A stretch of 40,994 nucleotides of DNA from Campylobacteraceae bacterium (GTDB lineage Bacteria; Campylobacterota; Campylobacteria; Campylobacterales; Arcobacteraceae): positions 1 to 40,994 of the forward strand of contig JABSOM010000020.1 in the NCBI GenBank assembly GCA_013215945.1. The letters are read 5' to 3'. A program made the translations under genes and the position numbers. The first letter of the stretch is position 1. Each line of letters starts with the position of its first letter. Shown here piece after piece: positions 18,174-26,998 of the stretch. Below the pieces are notes generated by a model that saw nothing but the letters and a program-made list of their open reading frames with translations, was not told where the DNA came from and searched no databases.

Positions 18174-19163
18174 ATGCTTCCTCACACCTCTAACAACCAT
18201 ACTTCAAAAGATATATTATTAACAGGATTAAATGAATTTTTAGGAAAAAGTGTATTAGAAGAATTATTAATAAAATTCCCCACTTCTAGAATTTTTTGTT
18301 TATTAGATTCTAAAACTCAAAAATTATCATGTGAAAAACTCATTGATAACTGTGCGTATAAAAATGTGAAATTATTAGATGGAAATACATCTAAGGAGCA
18401 TTTGGGCTTATGTAAAGAAGATTATATGTTTTGTGTAGAAAGTATAAATTGTATTGTTCATTGTGAAGACGCAAGTTTTAAAAGCAAGATAAACAGTATT
18501 CAATCCAATATTCACATCTTAGATCTTATTAGAAACATTGAACAACTTGGAAATAAAAAACCTGCATTTCTTTTTGTAAGTGCTGCTTTACCTAATATTC
18601 TTGAGAACAAAGAAGTAGAAAATGATGCTTCTTTTAAATTTCGTAATAAATATGAAGAAGATAAATATACTATTGAGAAGTTAATAAAAAGTTATGAAAA
18701 TCATTGCCATTATTTTATTGTTCGTCCTTCAACAATATTAGCAAAACACTCAGGAGAGTATGATTTAGGTGATGAAAATATCCAAGCTCTTGTAAATGTT
18801 AATAAAGAAAATCACAGTTTAATTAATGTACTTAGTAGAGATGCTTTGTATGATTTTGTTACTGTTGAGTATGTTGCCAAAAATATTGTTGATATTTTAA
18901 GCAATGCAAAAACAATACCTTCTTCAACCATTTTTAATATTACTGATCATAAAGGTGGTTTAACTCATACTCATGCAGTAGAGATTCTAAATACCATGTT
19001 TAAGATTAGTCTTAAAGATGAAAGTAGGAATAAAGAAAAAAATACGCAGTATTCTTGTGAAAATATTCAAAAGTATGTTTATGAAAATGATATCTTGACA
19101 TTAAACAGCTCTGAGATACTTAGACGTGTATGCCAACATTATCTTGATAAACAAAAAAACTAA
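18174..19163 (+). CDS. Extended SDR / thioester-reductase-like NAD(P)-binding protein
   Basis: The 329-residue protein resembles the NAD-binding-4 reductases found at the end of carboxylic-acid and fatty-acyl reductases. The nucleotide loop reads TGLNEFLG (17-24), which keeps TG and FLG but lacks the usual middle glycine of TGxTGFLG. A catalytic Tyr160-x3-Lys164 pair lies in NKYEEDKYTIEKL, followed by FIVRPSTILA, the usual post-catalytic strand. It sits after the acyl-activating fusion gene, hinting at acyl or lipid chemistry, but has its own promoter region. Substrate is unknown, and the degenerate loop leaves activity in doubt. It converges on glnD with 7 bases between stops. Confidence 0.7.
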   Translation: MLPHTSNNHTSKDILLTGLNEFLGKSVLEELLIKFPTSRIFCLLDSKTQKLSCEKLIDNCAYKNVKLLDGNTSKEHLGLCKEDYMFCVESINCIVHCEDASFKSKINSIQSNIHILDLIRNIEQLGNKKPAFLFVSAALPNILENKEVENDASFKFRNKYEEDKYTIEKLIKSYENHCHYFIVRPSTILAKHSGEYDLGDENIQALVNVNKENHSLINVLSRDALYDFVTVEYVAKNIVDILSNAKTIPSSTIFNITDHKGGLTHTHAVEILNTMFKISLKDESRNKEKNTQYSCENIQKYVYENDILTLNSSEILRRVCQHYLDKQKN

Positions 19164-19170
19164 GATTGAA

Positions 19171-21711
19171 CTAAACTTTGCTTTTCACACAAAGTAAGTT
19201 TATAATTTCATCTACATTAGAGGCAAAATTACCATTTTTTTCAATAAGAAATAAATCTCTAACTTTCCCTCTGCTGGCATACATTTTTGCACTTTCAATC
19301 TCAATATTATAATCATCTAAAATATTTGTAATAAAAGCCAAGAGACCTTTTTGATCAGCCGTTTTAACTTTTAAAGAAGCTAAAAAAGAAGTGTGATTAA
19401 TGTCAACAATGATATCCTTTTTATTAATTATAGGTACAATCAATTTTGTTTTTTTACTCATGTCAAAAGAATTTTTAATGATATCTTCAATATACAATAA
19501 ATCACTGTCATCTATTTTTTGAGTAAACTTGATTTCAAAACATTTTTTTTCATCGTAAAGCTTAAAAATATTCATAGATCCAATGTCTAGAAATTCCAAT
19601 TTACCTAACAAATACCCAATATTTAAAGCTTTTGAACGAATAATTTGTATACTTAATACATCTTCATTTTTAATTCTATAAATGTAATCTTGGACATCTT
19701 TTGCTTTAATAGCAAGATCCAAAATATCTTTTGCTTTTAATTGTAAAAACAATTGTGAAGAAGCAATATAGGAGATTTTTCGTTTCATTATTACACTTAA
19801 TTTATTGTACTGTGGAAGTTTTTTTATTGCATTTATTTTAGAAAGTTTTCTTGCACTTTCACTTAATAATTCTGTATTTTCAAAAGCAGGAAGTGTTTGA
19901 TAATACAGCTCTTTTAATAAAGCAGAAGTAGCACTGGAGTAAATATTTTTTCCAACGGCTGAAATATCACAATAGGTTAAAACATATAACATATCTAAAA
20001 AACGTTTATCTTGAACAATACCTGTAAAGTTAAGAATTATTTTCTCAGAGTAAACATCTTCATTGGTTGCATACATAGACATTTGATTGTGATACCTAAT
20101 AAGTTTGGAAATAATTTGAATACTAGAGGGCTCAAAACTCAAAAAAGATCCAAAACTTTTGAAGAGTTTTTCTCCTATTTCATGATGATCTTTTTTTCTT
20201 CCTTTTCCAATATCATGAAATAAGGTGGCTATTTTTGCTAGTTTTTGATCTGTTTTACTCATTTTATCAAATACATTTTTGACAAAAGGATCTTGTATAT
20301 TTTCAAAATAAGTTATATTTAAAATAGAATGTAAATCAACAGGTAAGTCATGGTAACCATCAAATTGTGGTTGATGGGTTATTTTTTTGCAAACAGGTAA
20401 TACCAATCTAAAGAGACCTGCTTGATACAAGAGATTAAGTAAAATACTTAATGATTCTTTTAATAATATACTCTTAATTAGTTTTTTATGCTCAGTAGTG
20501 AGTTCTGAAGGATGCTTTGTTTTTTTTAAGTAATAAACATAGGAAGCATCAAATTCTTCTACTTCTTTTGGTAATAATAATAACTCTTTTAAAATATAAG
20601 CAAGGTTTTTACTTTTCAAATGATACGAACAATAAATTTTATTCTCTATTATATAAATACTCTTTTTATATCTGTATTTTTTTAATAAAGGTATATTTTC
20701 TTTTTTAAACTCAACTTTTCTTGTAATTTTTTTGATCATAATAGATGTGAAACTATGAATATTATGCAAATACTCTAGGGTTTTTGCCATTAATTGTCGC
20801 TCTTTTGTATGCAAAGGGGTATTTTTAAATCCAAGCCTAGTACTTAGTTCAGGAAGCACATCAAAGTTAATAATATCCAATTTTTTACCTGCAATATTGT
20901 GTAAGTGATTTCTAATTTGGAAAATATATTCCAGTGATATTCTGTATTTCTGATATTCTTCTTCAGTAAAAAGAATATTCATTAGATCTCTTACTTTTGT
21001 TACTCCATAAATAATATTTGCAAACCAAAAAAGTGTATTCGATTCTCTCATTCCTCCATAACCATCTTTAATATTGGCTTGCATTTTTAAGGGATATTTT
21101 TTTAATCGCAAGCTATGTTCAAGGTTTTTTTCAAGAATAAAATCTAATTGTTTTGTTTTTCTTATTTTAAAAAGAACATTTTCATATGAATACCATAAGT
21201 GTTTTGAGCCATATATTAAACGAGATTCAATAAGCGAGGTTTTAATAGTGACATCTTCTTTTACACTTGTTTGTACATCTTTTAGTTCATGTACCCTTGA
21301 GCCTAGTTTTATCCCACAATCCCATGCTAAAGTAATGAATTCTTCCATAACTTCTTTTAGGTTATAGCCTTTGATATCTTCATAAAGAATCATCAAATCA
21401 ATATCAGAATAAATACATAACTGTTCTCGTCCATAAGAACCAAGAGCAATTAAACAAATAGGTACAGAAGAACCCATAGGTAAATAAGAACCAAAATGTT
21501 TTCGCAAAATATATTTATACAAAGCAATAATAAATTTATCTGTTTGTTTGGTATGTTTAACTAAAAAATCTTTACCAATACTGTTTTGAAGAATTGTATC
21601 AATAGATGAAATATAGTTATTGATATAGGATTTAAATACCTTTGATACCTCAAAATTATCTGCATTATTGGAAATTAGATTTTCAATATCAATATTTAAA
21701 GCGGTGATCAT
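19171..21711 (-). CDS. glnD: PII uridylyltransferase/uridylyl-removing enzyme GlnD
   Basis: The 846-residue protein shows the full GlnD order: nucleotidyltransferase motif GSYGREQL with SDID (91-105), a helical middle domain, an HD phosphohydrolase site (LFHDIGKGRKKDHHEIG, near 495-510), and two C-terminal ACT domains (about 665-740 and 775-840) that sense glutamine. It uridylylates PII when nitrogen is low and removes UMP when glutamine is high. Its likely substrates, two PII proteins with Tyr51, are encoded about 3 kb away. Its start overlaps the stop of the preceding ATPase gene by 4 bases, so it is coupled to the sensor/ATPase unit. Confidence 0.95.
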   Translation of the reverse strand: MITALNIDIENLISNNADNFEVSKVFKSYINNYISSIDTILQNSIGKDFLVKHTKQTDKFIIALYKYILRKHFGSYLPMGSSVPICLIALGSYGREQLCIYSDIDLMILYEDIKGYNLKEVMEEFITLAWDCGIKLGSRVHELKDVQTSVKEDVTIKTSLIESRLIYGSKHLWYSYENVLFKIRKTKQLDFILEKNLEHSLRLKKYPLKMQANIKDGYGGMRESNTLFWFANIIYGVTKVRDLMNILFTEEEYQKYRISLEYIFQIRNHLHNIAGKKLDIINFDVLPELSTRLGFKNTPLHTKERQLMAKTLEYLHNIHSFTSIMIKKITRKVEFKKENIPLLKKYRYKKSIYIIENKIYCSYHLKSKNLAYILKELLLLPKEVEEFDASYVYYLKKTKHPSELTTEHKKLIKSILLKESLSILLNLLYQAGLFRLVLPVCKKITHQPQFDGYHDLPVDLHSILNITYFENIQDPFVKNVFDKMSKTDQKLAKIATLFHDIGKGRKKDHHEIGEKLFKSFGSFLSFEPSSIQIISKLIRYHNQMSMYATNEDVYSEKIILNFTGIVQDKRFLDMLYVLTYCDISAVGKNIYSSATSALLKELYYQTLPAFENTELLSESARKLSKINAIKKLPQYNKLSVIMKRKISYIASSQLFLQLKAKDILDLAIKAKDVQDYIYRIKNEDVLSIQIIRSKALNIGYLLGKLEFLDIGSMNIFKLYDEKKCFEIKFTQKIDDSDLLYIEDIIKNSFDMSKKTKLIVPIINKKDIIVDINHTSFLASLKVKTADQKGLLAFITNILDDYNIEIESAKMYASRGKVRDLFLIEKNGNFASNVDEIINLLCVKSKV

Positions 21712-22457
21712 AATAATTCTTTATGTATTTCTAATTTTTTTCTTAAAGTAATTCTGTTTAACCCCAAGTGTTTGGCCATTTGTACTTGTGATTTGTGCTT
21801 TTTTTGTGCTGCTTTTAATAAGGGAGCTTCAAATAAATACAAAAAGTCTTTGTAGGCATTCTCTCCTTCCATATTATCAAGAACATATTTTTCAATTAAC
21901 ATCATAATTTCATTTTCCCCAATAGACTCAAAGAGGTGAGATAAAAAAATCGATTTTCTTAAACTATGAGCATTATCAGAAGTATTGATAATTAGTTTAT
22001 TGGGTTTTGATTCTTGCCCTAATATTATAGAAGCTTCTTTAGAGAAAGCTGTGGCAAGTGGTTTAATATCTTCTTTTCTTTTATCTAAGTTTGGAATGTC
22101 AAGGCTTAAAGAAAAAAGATCTGCAATTTTTTGTGACAAATTATCTTTAGTGGTACAAGCAATTATTCGAATGTTATTCTCTTCTACCCAAGAAAGGAAT
22201 AAATCAGTATTAGAAATATCTTCAATATGCTCTATAATAATGCAGGTGTTAGATAAGCCCAATACTTTGTCTTGAATATCTTTTTGCAAAACTTTTGCAG
22301 TATAAAGATTGGCATTTTCATTGATATATCTTGCAAGAGATTTTTTTCCTACTCCAGATGACCCTTTAATTAAAACATTGACATCTAAGTGTTTTAATAA
22401 ATTGGCTGAATTTTTTATTTCTTTCATGATATTGGATCTGGCGATAAACTCTTGCAT
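21708..22457 (-). CDS. Degenerate NtrC-like AAA+ ATPase with Fis-type HTH
   Basis: The 249-residue protein looks like a trimmed sigma-54 activator. It has Walker A GSSGVGKKS (32-40), a weak Walker B-like CIIIEHIED (72-80) in place of GGTLFLDEI, and a C-terminal Fis helix-turn-helix (about 215-247: KSQVQMAKHLGLNRITLRKK). The GAFTGA loop that contacts sigma-54 is absent, since only about 30 residues separate the Walker motifs, and there is no receiver domain. It therefore probably binds DNA or a partner without activating sigma-54. It lies between a PDC-like membrane protein (28 bases upstream) and glnD (4-base overlap), pointing to nitrogen control. I do not recognise a named family. Confidence 0.7.
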   Translation of the reverse strand: MQEFIARSNIMKEIKNSANLLKHLDVNVLIKGSSGVGKKSLARYINENANLYTAKVLQKDIQDKVLGLSNTCIIIEHIEDISNTDLFLSWVEENNIRIIACTTKDNLSQKIADLFSLSLDIPNLDKRKEDIKPLATAFSKEASIILGQESKPNKLIINTSDNAHSLRKSIFLSHLFESIGENEIMMLIEKYVLDNMEGENAYKDFLYLFEAPLLKAAQKKHKSQVQMAKHLGLNRITLRKKLEIHKELL

Positions 22458-22485
22458 ATTTTTTAACCTTTTAAAAATTTATATA

Positions 22486-23358
22486 TTATACAATTCTTTT
22501 ATTCTTTTTATTATGAAAGTAAATAAATATTGATAAAGATATTATGATTAAAGAAACCCCAATTATAAGATATAAAGCATTTATCATTTGTGTATAATCT
22601 CCAAGAGCTATTTTAAATACTAACATTAAAGACTCAATAGATAAAGCAATAATGATTGTAATCAAAAATTTAATAAACATTTCGCTTTGTGTTTTTGAAT
22701 TTGAGGTGTAGGATTTAAAGAATACTTCTTGTTCTAAAATAGTTTTTGCCAAATCAAAAATGGCTAATGCTAGGGTTAAAGATACTATCGGTTTAAATAT
22801 CATTTCTAGGGAAAACTGATTGGAACCTATAAAAGCGCATAAAAAAGAATACATAGAATAAAATACAATAAATACAGAAAGCAAAGCCAAAGAAAAACCA
22901 GCGAAACAATAAAAGGCTTTGGTGAAGGTATGAAAAGGTTTGTTAAGTTCTATTAAGTTTAATTTTTCCAATAAAGCTTCAAGTTTAAAATCCATAAATA
23001 AAATAGAATCATTTGTTTTAATAGTAACAGTAATACAAACATTATTACTGGCTGCACTAATATATGCAGGTGAGAAATACAGTAAATTGCCTTTAAAATT
23101 TAGCTTATTGCATAAATAAGATCTGTCTTGTTGTTGTAATAAGTTTATGCTTTTGTTTCTAAATATATTAGGGGATGTTTGCATTTTTGTGTTTTTATCT
23201 ACTATATAAATAAGTTCCAAGGATGAAAAAGTTGAGAATAATTTTTTATAGTTGTTTTTATTAATAAATTTTTCTATAGGTATGTTTGAAATACTTTCTT
23301 CTATAAAACCCTCTATCTTGGTTTTATTTCTTTCATATAAAGTGATTAGTTCTTCCAT
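22486..23358 (-). CDS. PDC-like sensor domain membrane protein with four TM segments
   Basis: The 290-residue protein starts with a soluble region (about 1-140) bearing PDC/Cache-type marks: LELIYIVDKNTKMQTSPN (48-64), DRSYLCNKL (78-86) and YFSPAYISAASNNVCITVTI (94-113). Four predicted membrane segments follow (about 150-174, 188-206, 228-251 and 260-281) and the tail is basic. There is no kinase, methyl-accepting, GGDEF or other output domain, and no signal peptide or membrane segment before the sensor. A strong AAGGAGT precedes the ATG. It leads the unit that contains the Fis-like ATPase and glnD, so it may feed a small-molecule signal into nitrogen regulation. That role is inference. Confidence 0.7.
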   Translation of the reverse strand: MEELITLYERNKTKIEGFIEESISNIPIEKFINKNNYKKLFSTFSSLELIYIVDKNTKMQTSPNIFRNKSINLLQQQDRSYLCNKLNFKGNLLYFSPAYISAASNNVCITVTIKTNDSILFMDFKLEALLEKLNLIELNKPFHTFTKAFYCFAGFSLALLSVFIVFYSMYSFLCAFIGSNQFSLEMIFKPIVSLTLALAIFDLAKTILEQEVFFKSYTSNSKTQSEMFIKFLITIIIALSIESLMLVFKIALGDYTQMINALYLIIGVSLIIISLSIFIYFHNKKNKRIV

Positions 23359-23417
23359 TATTACTCCTTAATTAGTGAAATTATAGCTATTCTGTTTAAT
23401 AAATATATAAAATAATG

Positions 23418-23462
23418 TATAAAATATATACAACTATCTCATAAAATATGCTATAAAATATA
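23418..23462 (+). promoter_or_regulatory. Three ATAAAATAT direct repeats in the divergent amtB1 promoter region
   Basis: The motif ATAAAATAT occurs at 23419-23427, 23441-23449 and 23453-23461 in the 140-base gap between the sensor gene and amtB1. Start-to-start spacings are 22 and 12 bases, close to whole helical turns. It could be a regulator array or reflect AT-rich promoter DNA. Confidence 0.4.
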
Positions 23463-23498
23463 TTATACTTTTCTAAGAAAAAAATTTAAAGGGCGGAA

Positions 23499-24713
23499 AT
23501 GGAAAATTTTGCGGACGTAAAATATATATTAGATGGTTTTTTATTGCTATTTGCTGGAATATTAGTAATGTGGATGGCAGCAGGTTTTGCAATGTTAGAA
23601 GCAGGACTTACAAGAAGTAAAAATAATGCAACGGTTCTCACAAAAAATATTGCTTTATTTGCAATTTCTTGTATTATGTTTTATTTTGTTGGATACAACT
23701 TTATGTATGGAGATGGAAATGCATTTATAGGTTCTGGTTCTATGTTAAGTGGGAAAACAGATGAAGCTATGGGTTATCCCGTAATGGCAGATTTCTTTTT
23801 TCAAATGGTATTTGTAGCAACAGCTGCTTCAGTTATTTCAGGAACGATTGCTGAGAGAATGAAATTATGGCCATTCTTAATTTTTGTTACTGTTTTATCG
23901 GCACTTATTTATCCTATTCAAGGACATTGGACATGGGGTGGAAGTGAATTAGGTGGACTATTAAGTGGTTTCTCTGATTTTGCTGGTTCTACTATTGTTC
24001 ATAGTGTTGGTGGATGGGCTGCATTAGCTGGTGTTATTGTATTAGGTCCTAGAATTGGGAAATACGGAAAAAATGGAAGCGTAAGACCAATTCCAGGTTC
24101 TAACTTGAGTTTAGCAACGCTTGGAACATTTATTTTATGGATGGGTTGGTTTGGATTTAATGGTGGGTCTCAATTAGCTATGGGTTCTAAAGCAGATATT
24201 AATGGAATTGCTATGGTAATTGCTGATACGAATATGGCTGCTTGTGCAGGTGCATTAGCAGCAGCATTATTAACGCAACTTATTTATAAAAAAGTGGATT
24301 TAACTTTTGTATTAAATGGGGCACTTGCAGGTTTGGTTTCTGTAACTGCAGGTCCTGATTTAGGAATCATTATTTCTTTAATTGTAGGTGCTGTTGGTGG
24401 AATTATTGTTGTACTTGTTGTTCCTTTATGGGATAAAGTTAAAATTGATGATCCCGTTGGAGCGTTAAGTGTTCACTTAGTAGCAGGTATTTGGGGAACA
24501 TTAGCTGTAGGTATTTTTAATCCTGAGGTATCAATTGTTGCACAACTTACTGGAATAGTAGTTATTGGTGCATTTGTATTTATTTCTTCTTTCATTGTAT
24601 GGAAACTTTTAGATTTACTTATTGGTATTAGAGTTAGTGAAGAAGTTGAAATTGAAGGTTTAGATATACATGAAACAGGATTAGAGGCTTATCCAGAATT
24701 TAAAAGATCATAG
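23499..24713 (+). CDS. amtB: Ammonium transporter AmtB (first copy)
   Basis: The 404-residue protein has 11-12 membrane segments and the Amt signatures: AGFAMLEAGLTRSKN near the N-terminus, AGSTIVHSVGGWAALAG with the first pore histidine His168, DDPVGALSVHLVAGIWGTLAVG with the second pore histidine His326, and the C-terminal GLDIHETGLEAYPEF tail that helps couple to PII. It conducts ammonium or ammonia across the inner membrane. It is followed by a terminator and then glnK1. The ribosome binding site reads GGGCGG, unlike the AAGGA of its neighbours. Confidence 0.95.
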   Translation: MENFADVKYILDGFLLLFAGILVMWMAAGFAMLEAGLTRSKNNATVLTKNIALFAISCIMFYFVGYNFMYGDGNAFIGSGSMLSGKTDEAMGYPVMADFFFQMVFVATAASVISGTIAERMKLWPFLIFVTVLSALIYPIQGHWTWGGSELGGLLSGFSDFAGSTIVHSVGGWAALAGVIVLGPRIGKYGKNGSVRPIPGSNLSLATLGTFILWMGWFGFNGGSQLAMGSKADINGIAMVIADTNMAACAGALAAALLTQLIYKKVDLTFVLNGALAGLVSVTAGPDLGIIISLIVGAVGGIIVVLVVPLWDKVKIDDPVGALSVHLVAGIWGTLAVGIFNPEVSIVAQLTGIVVIGAFVFISSFIVWKLLDLLIGIRVSEEVEIEGLDIHETGLEAYPEFKRS

Positions 24714-24717
24714 TGTT

Positions 24718-24744
24718 TAAACAGTGGTAGTTTTTCACTGTTTA
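24718..24744 (+). terminator. Intrinsic terminator/attenuator between amtB1 and glnK1
   Basis: TAAACAGTG (24718-24726) pairs with CACTGTTTA (24736-24744), with a 9-base loop, and TTTT follows at 24745-24748. It should end or reduce transcription after amtB1. Confidence 0.75.
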
Positions 24745-24803
24745 TTTTGGATATTTGAGAGTATTTCAAGCTTGTAAAATAATTTATATGCTTAGATTTA
24801 ATT

Positions 24804-25177
<374 letters not shown>

Positions 25178-25187
25178 GTACAGATAA

Positions 25188-25211
25188 ATAACAGAAAGCT
25201 TTTTCTGTTAT
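25188..25211 (+). terminator. Intrinsic terminator after glnK1
   Basis: ATAACAGAAA (25188-25197) and TTTCTGTTAT (25202-25211) form a perfect 10 bp stem with a GCTT loop, followed by TTTTG. This separates the first amtB-glnK pair from the second. Confidence 0.8.
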
Positions 25212-25261
25212 TTTGTATAGAATATATACAAAACTCTGGATAATAAAATCCATAAATTAAC

Positions 25262-25267
25262 TATACT
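25262..25267 (+). promoter_or_regulatory. -10-like TATACT before amtB2
   Basis: TATACT lies 29 bases before the amtB2 ATG, after the glnK1 terminator. An AAGGA ribosome binding site follows. No clear -35 box is seen. Confidence 0.4.
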
Positions 25268-25296
25268 CATAGAATAAAAATACATGAAGGAAAAAC

Positions 25297-26481
25297 ATGA
25301 ATTTAGATTCTATACCTTATATACTTGACACCTTTTTTGCAATTTTTGCAATGACGTTAATAATATTCATGGTGCCTGGTTTTGCAATGCTTGAAGCTGG
25401 GATTGTACGTACAAAAAATGTTGCTGCTGTTTTAACTATTAATACTCTTATATATGCTTTAGCCTCACTTTCTTTTTTATTAATTGGTTATGAAATAGCT
25501 TTTGGCGAATTTGGAAGTACCACTATGAGTAAATGGGCTGCATTTATGTTTCAAATGGCTTTTGTTGGAAAAGTTGTTAATATTATGTCAGGTGGGGTAA
25601 GTGAGAGAGCAAGAATTGTTCCTTTAGCTATTTTCACAGTTATTATGGCTTCTATTGTTTATCCTTTAATTGTAAATATTAGCTGGGGAAAGAACTTTTT
25701 AGCAGATAGTTTTCTAGAACTTTCTATGTATGATTTAGCTGGTTCAACAGTAATTCATAGTACTGGAGGTTGGGCATTATTAGCAGCCATATTAATAATT
25801 GGAAGCAGAAGAGGAAGATATCCCAAAAATGGTGGCATTAGAGTTATCCCTGCTTCTAATATTCCTCTAGTAACGCTGGGCGCTTTTCTTTTATGGATTG
25901 GATGGTTTGGTTTTAATGGAGGTTCTGTTGGTTCTATTTCTTCAAAAGAAAGTGCTGATGCGGTTGCTTTAACCATTATGAACACCAATACAGCTGGTTT
26001 AGCAGGAGCTTTAATGGTTGCGATTATTATGTATATTAAATACAAAAAACTAGATATTACAATGATTTTAAATGGTGCTTTGGGTGGTTTAGTTTCAATT
26101 ACGGCAGGTCCTGATTTATACGATATTTATACGCCTATTTTAATTGGTGCCATTGGTGGATGTATTGTTGTTATTGGAGTATCTATGTTTGATAAATTAA
26201 AAATTGATGATCCCGTTGGTGCTTTATCAGTGCATTTATTAAATGGTATTTGGGGAACTGTAGCTGTTGCTATTTTTGCTTCAAGTAATACTATTAGTTT
26301 TTGGGGCCAAATAAAAGGAATTTTACTAATAGGTAGTTTTGCTTTTATTTCTTCTTTTATCATTCTTTTTATTATAAATAAAATAATGCCATTACGAGCC
26401 AGTGATGAAGATGAATTGGAAGGTTTAGATGTTAATGAATGTGGTTTGGAAGCTTACCCTGAATTTAAACGTGCATTTTAG
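25297..26481 (+). CDS. amtB: Ammonium transporter AmtB (second copy)
   Basis: This 394-residue protein is a diverged paralogue of the transporter encoded at 23499. It keeps PGFAMLEAGIVRTKN, the two pore histidines His154 (GSTVIHSTGGW) and His313 (DDPVGALSVHLLNGIWGT), and the GLDVNECGLEAYPEF C-terminal tail. The region equivalent to about residues 60-100 of the first copy is shorter. The start has AAGGA at good spacing and follows its own terminator-promoter region, so the second pair can be regulated apart from the first. Relative affinity of the two channels cannot be read from sequence. Confidence 0.94.
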   Translation: MNLDSIPYILDTFFAIFAMTLIIFMVPGFAMLEAGIVRTKNVAAVLTINTLIYALASLSFLLIGYEIAFGEFGSTTMSKWAAFMFQMAFVGKVVNIMSGGVSERARIVPLAIFTVIMASIVYPLIVNISWGKNFLADSFLELSMYDLAGSTVIHSTGGWALLAAILIIGSRRGRYPKNGGIRVIPASNIPLVTLGAFLLWIGWFGFNGGSVGSISSKESADAVALTIMNTNTAGLAGALMVAIIMYIKYKKLDITMILNGALGGLVSITAGPDLYDIYTPILIGAIGGCIVVIGVSMFDKLKIDDPVGALSVHLLNGIWGTVAVAIFASSNTISFWGQIKGILLIGSFAFISSFIILFIINKIMPLRASDEDELEGLDVNECGLEAYPEFKRAF

Positions 26482-26484
26482 GAC

Positions 26485-26593
26485 GCAGTGTTTTTACAAT
26501 TTCTTCGTTTAAAAATAAGAATGAAATACTTACATACTAATGTATGCTCCTACTTCCTTTTTATTTTTCGCTTTGAACTGCTAAAAACATTGC
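26485..26593. other. Long imperfect inverted repeat between amtB2 and glnK2
   Basis: Outer arms GCAGTGTTTTTA (26485-26496) and TAAAAACATTGC (26582-26593) pair with one G-T wobble. Inside, AAATAA and TTATTT pair, and the centre is CATAC-TAAT-GTATG (26533-26546). Together they give a hairpin of about 109 bases with several internal loops. It fills most of the gap between the two genes. It may be a terminator/attenuator, a processing site or a small mobile-type repeat; no sequence family is recognised. Confidence 0.5.
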
Positions 26594-26599
26594 ATCTAA

Positions 26600-26997
<398 letters not shown>

Positions 26998-26998
<1 letters not shown>

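Noticed and set aside
19173-19202. Hairpin as a terminator between the SDR gene and glnD
   Set aside because: ACTTTG/CAAAGT pairing is only 6 bp and lies inside glnD coding sequence.
23359-23498. Sigma-54 promoter for amtB1
   Set aside because: No GG-N10-GC pattern of the sigma-54 type is present in the gap.
26485-26593. Integron attC site or insertion sequence
   Set aside because: No integrase or transposase, no target duplication, and no conserved attC core sites are visible.
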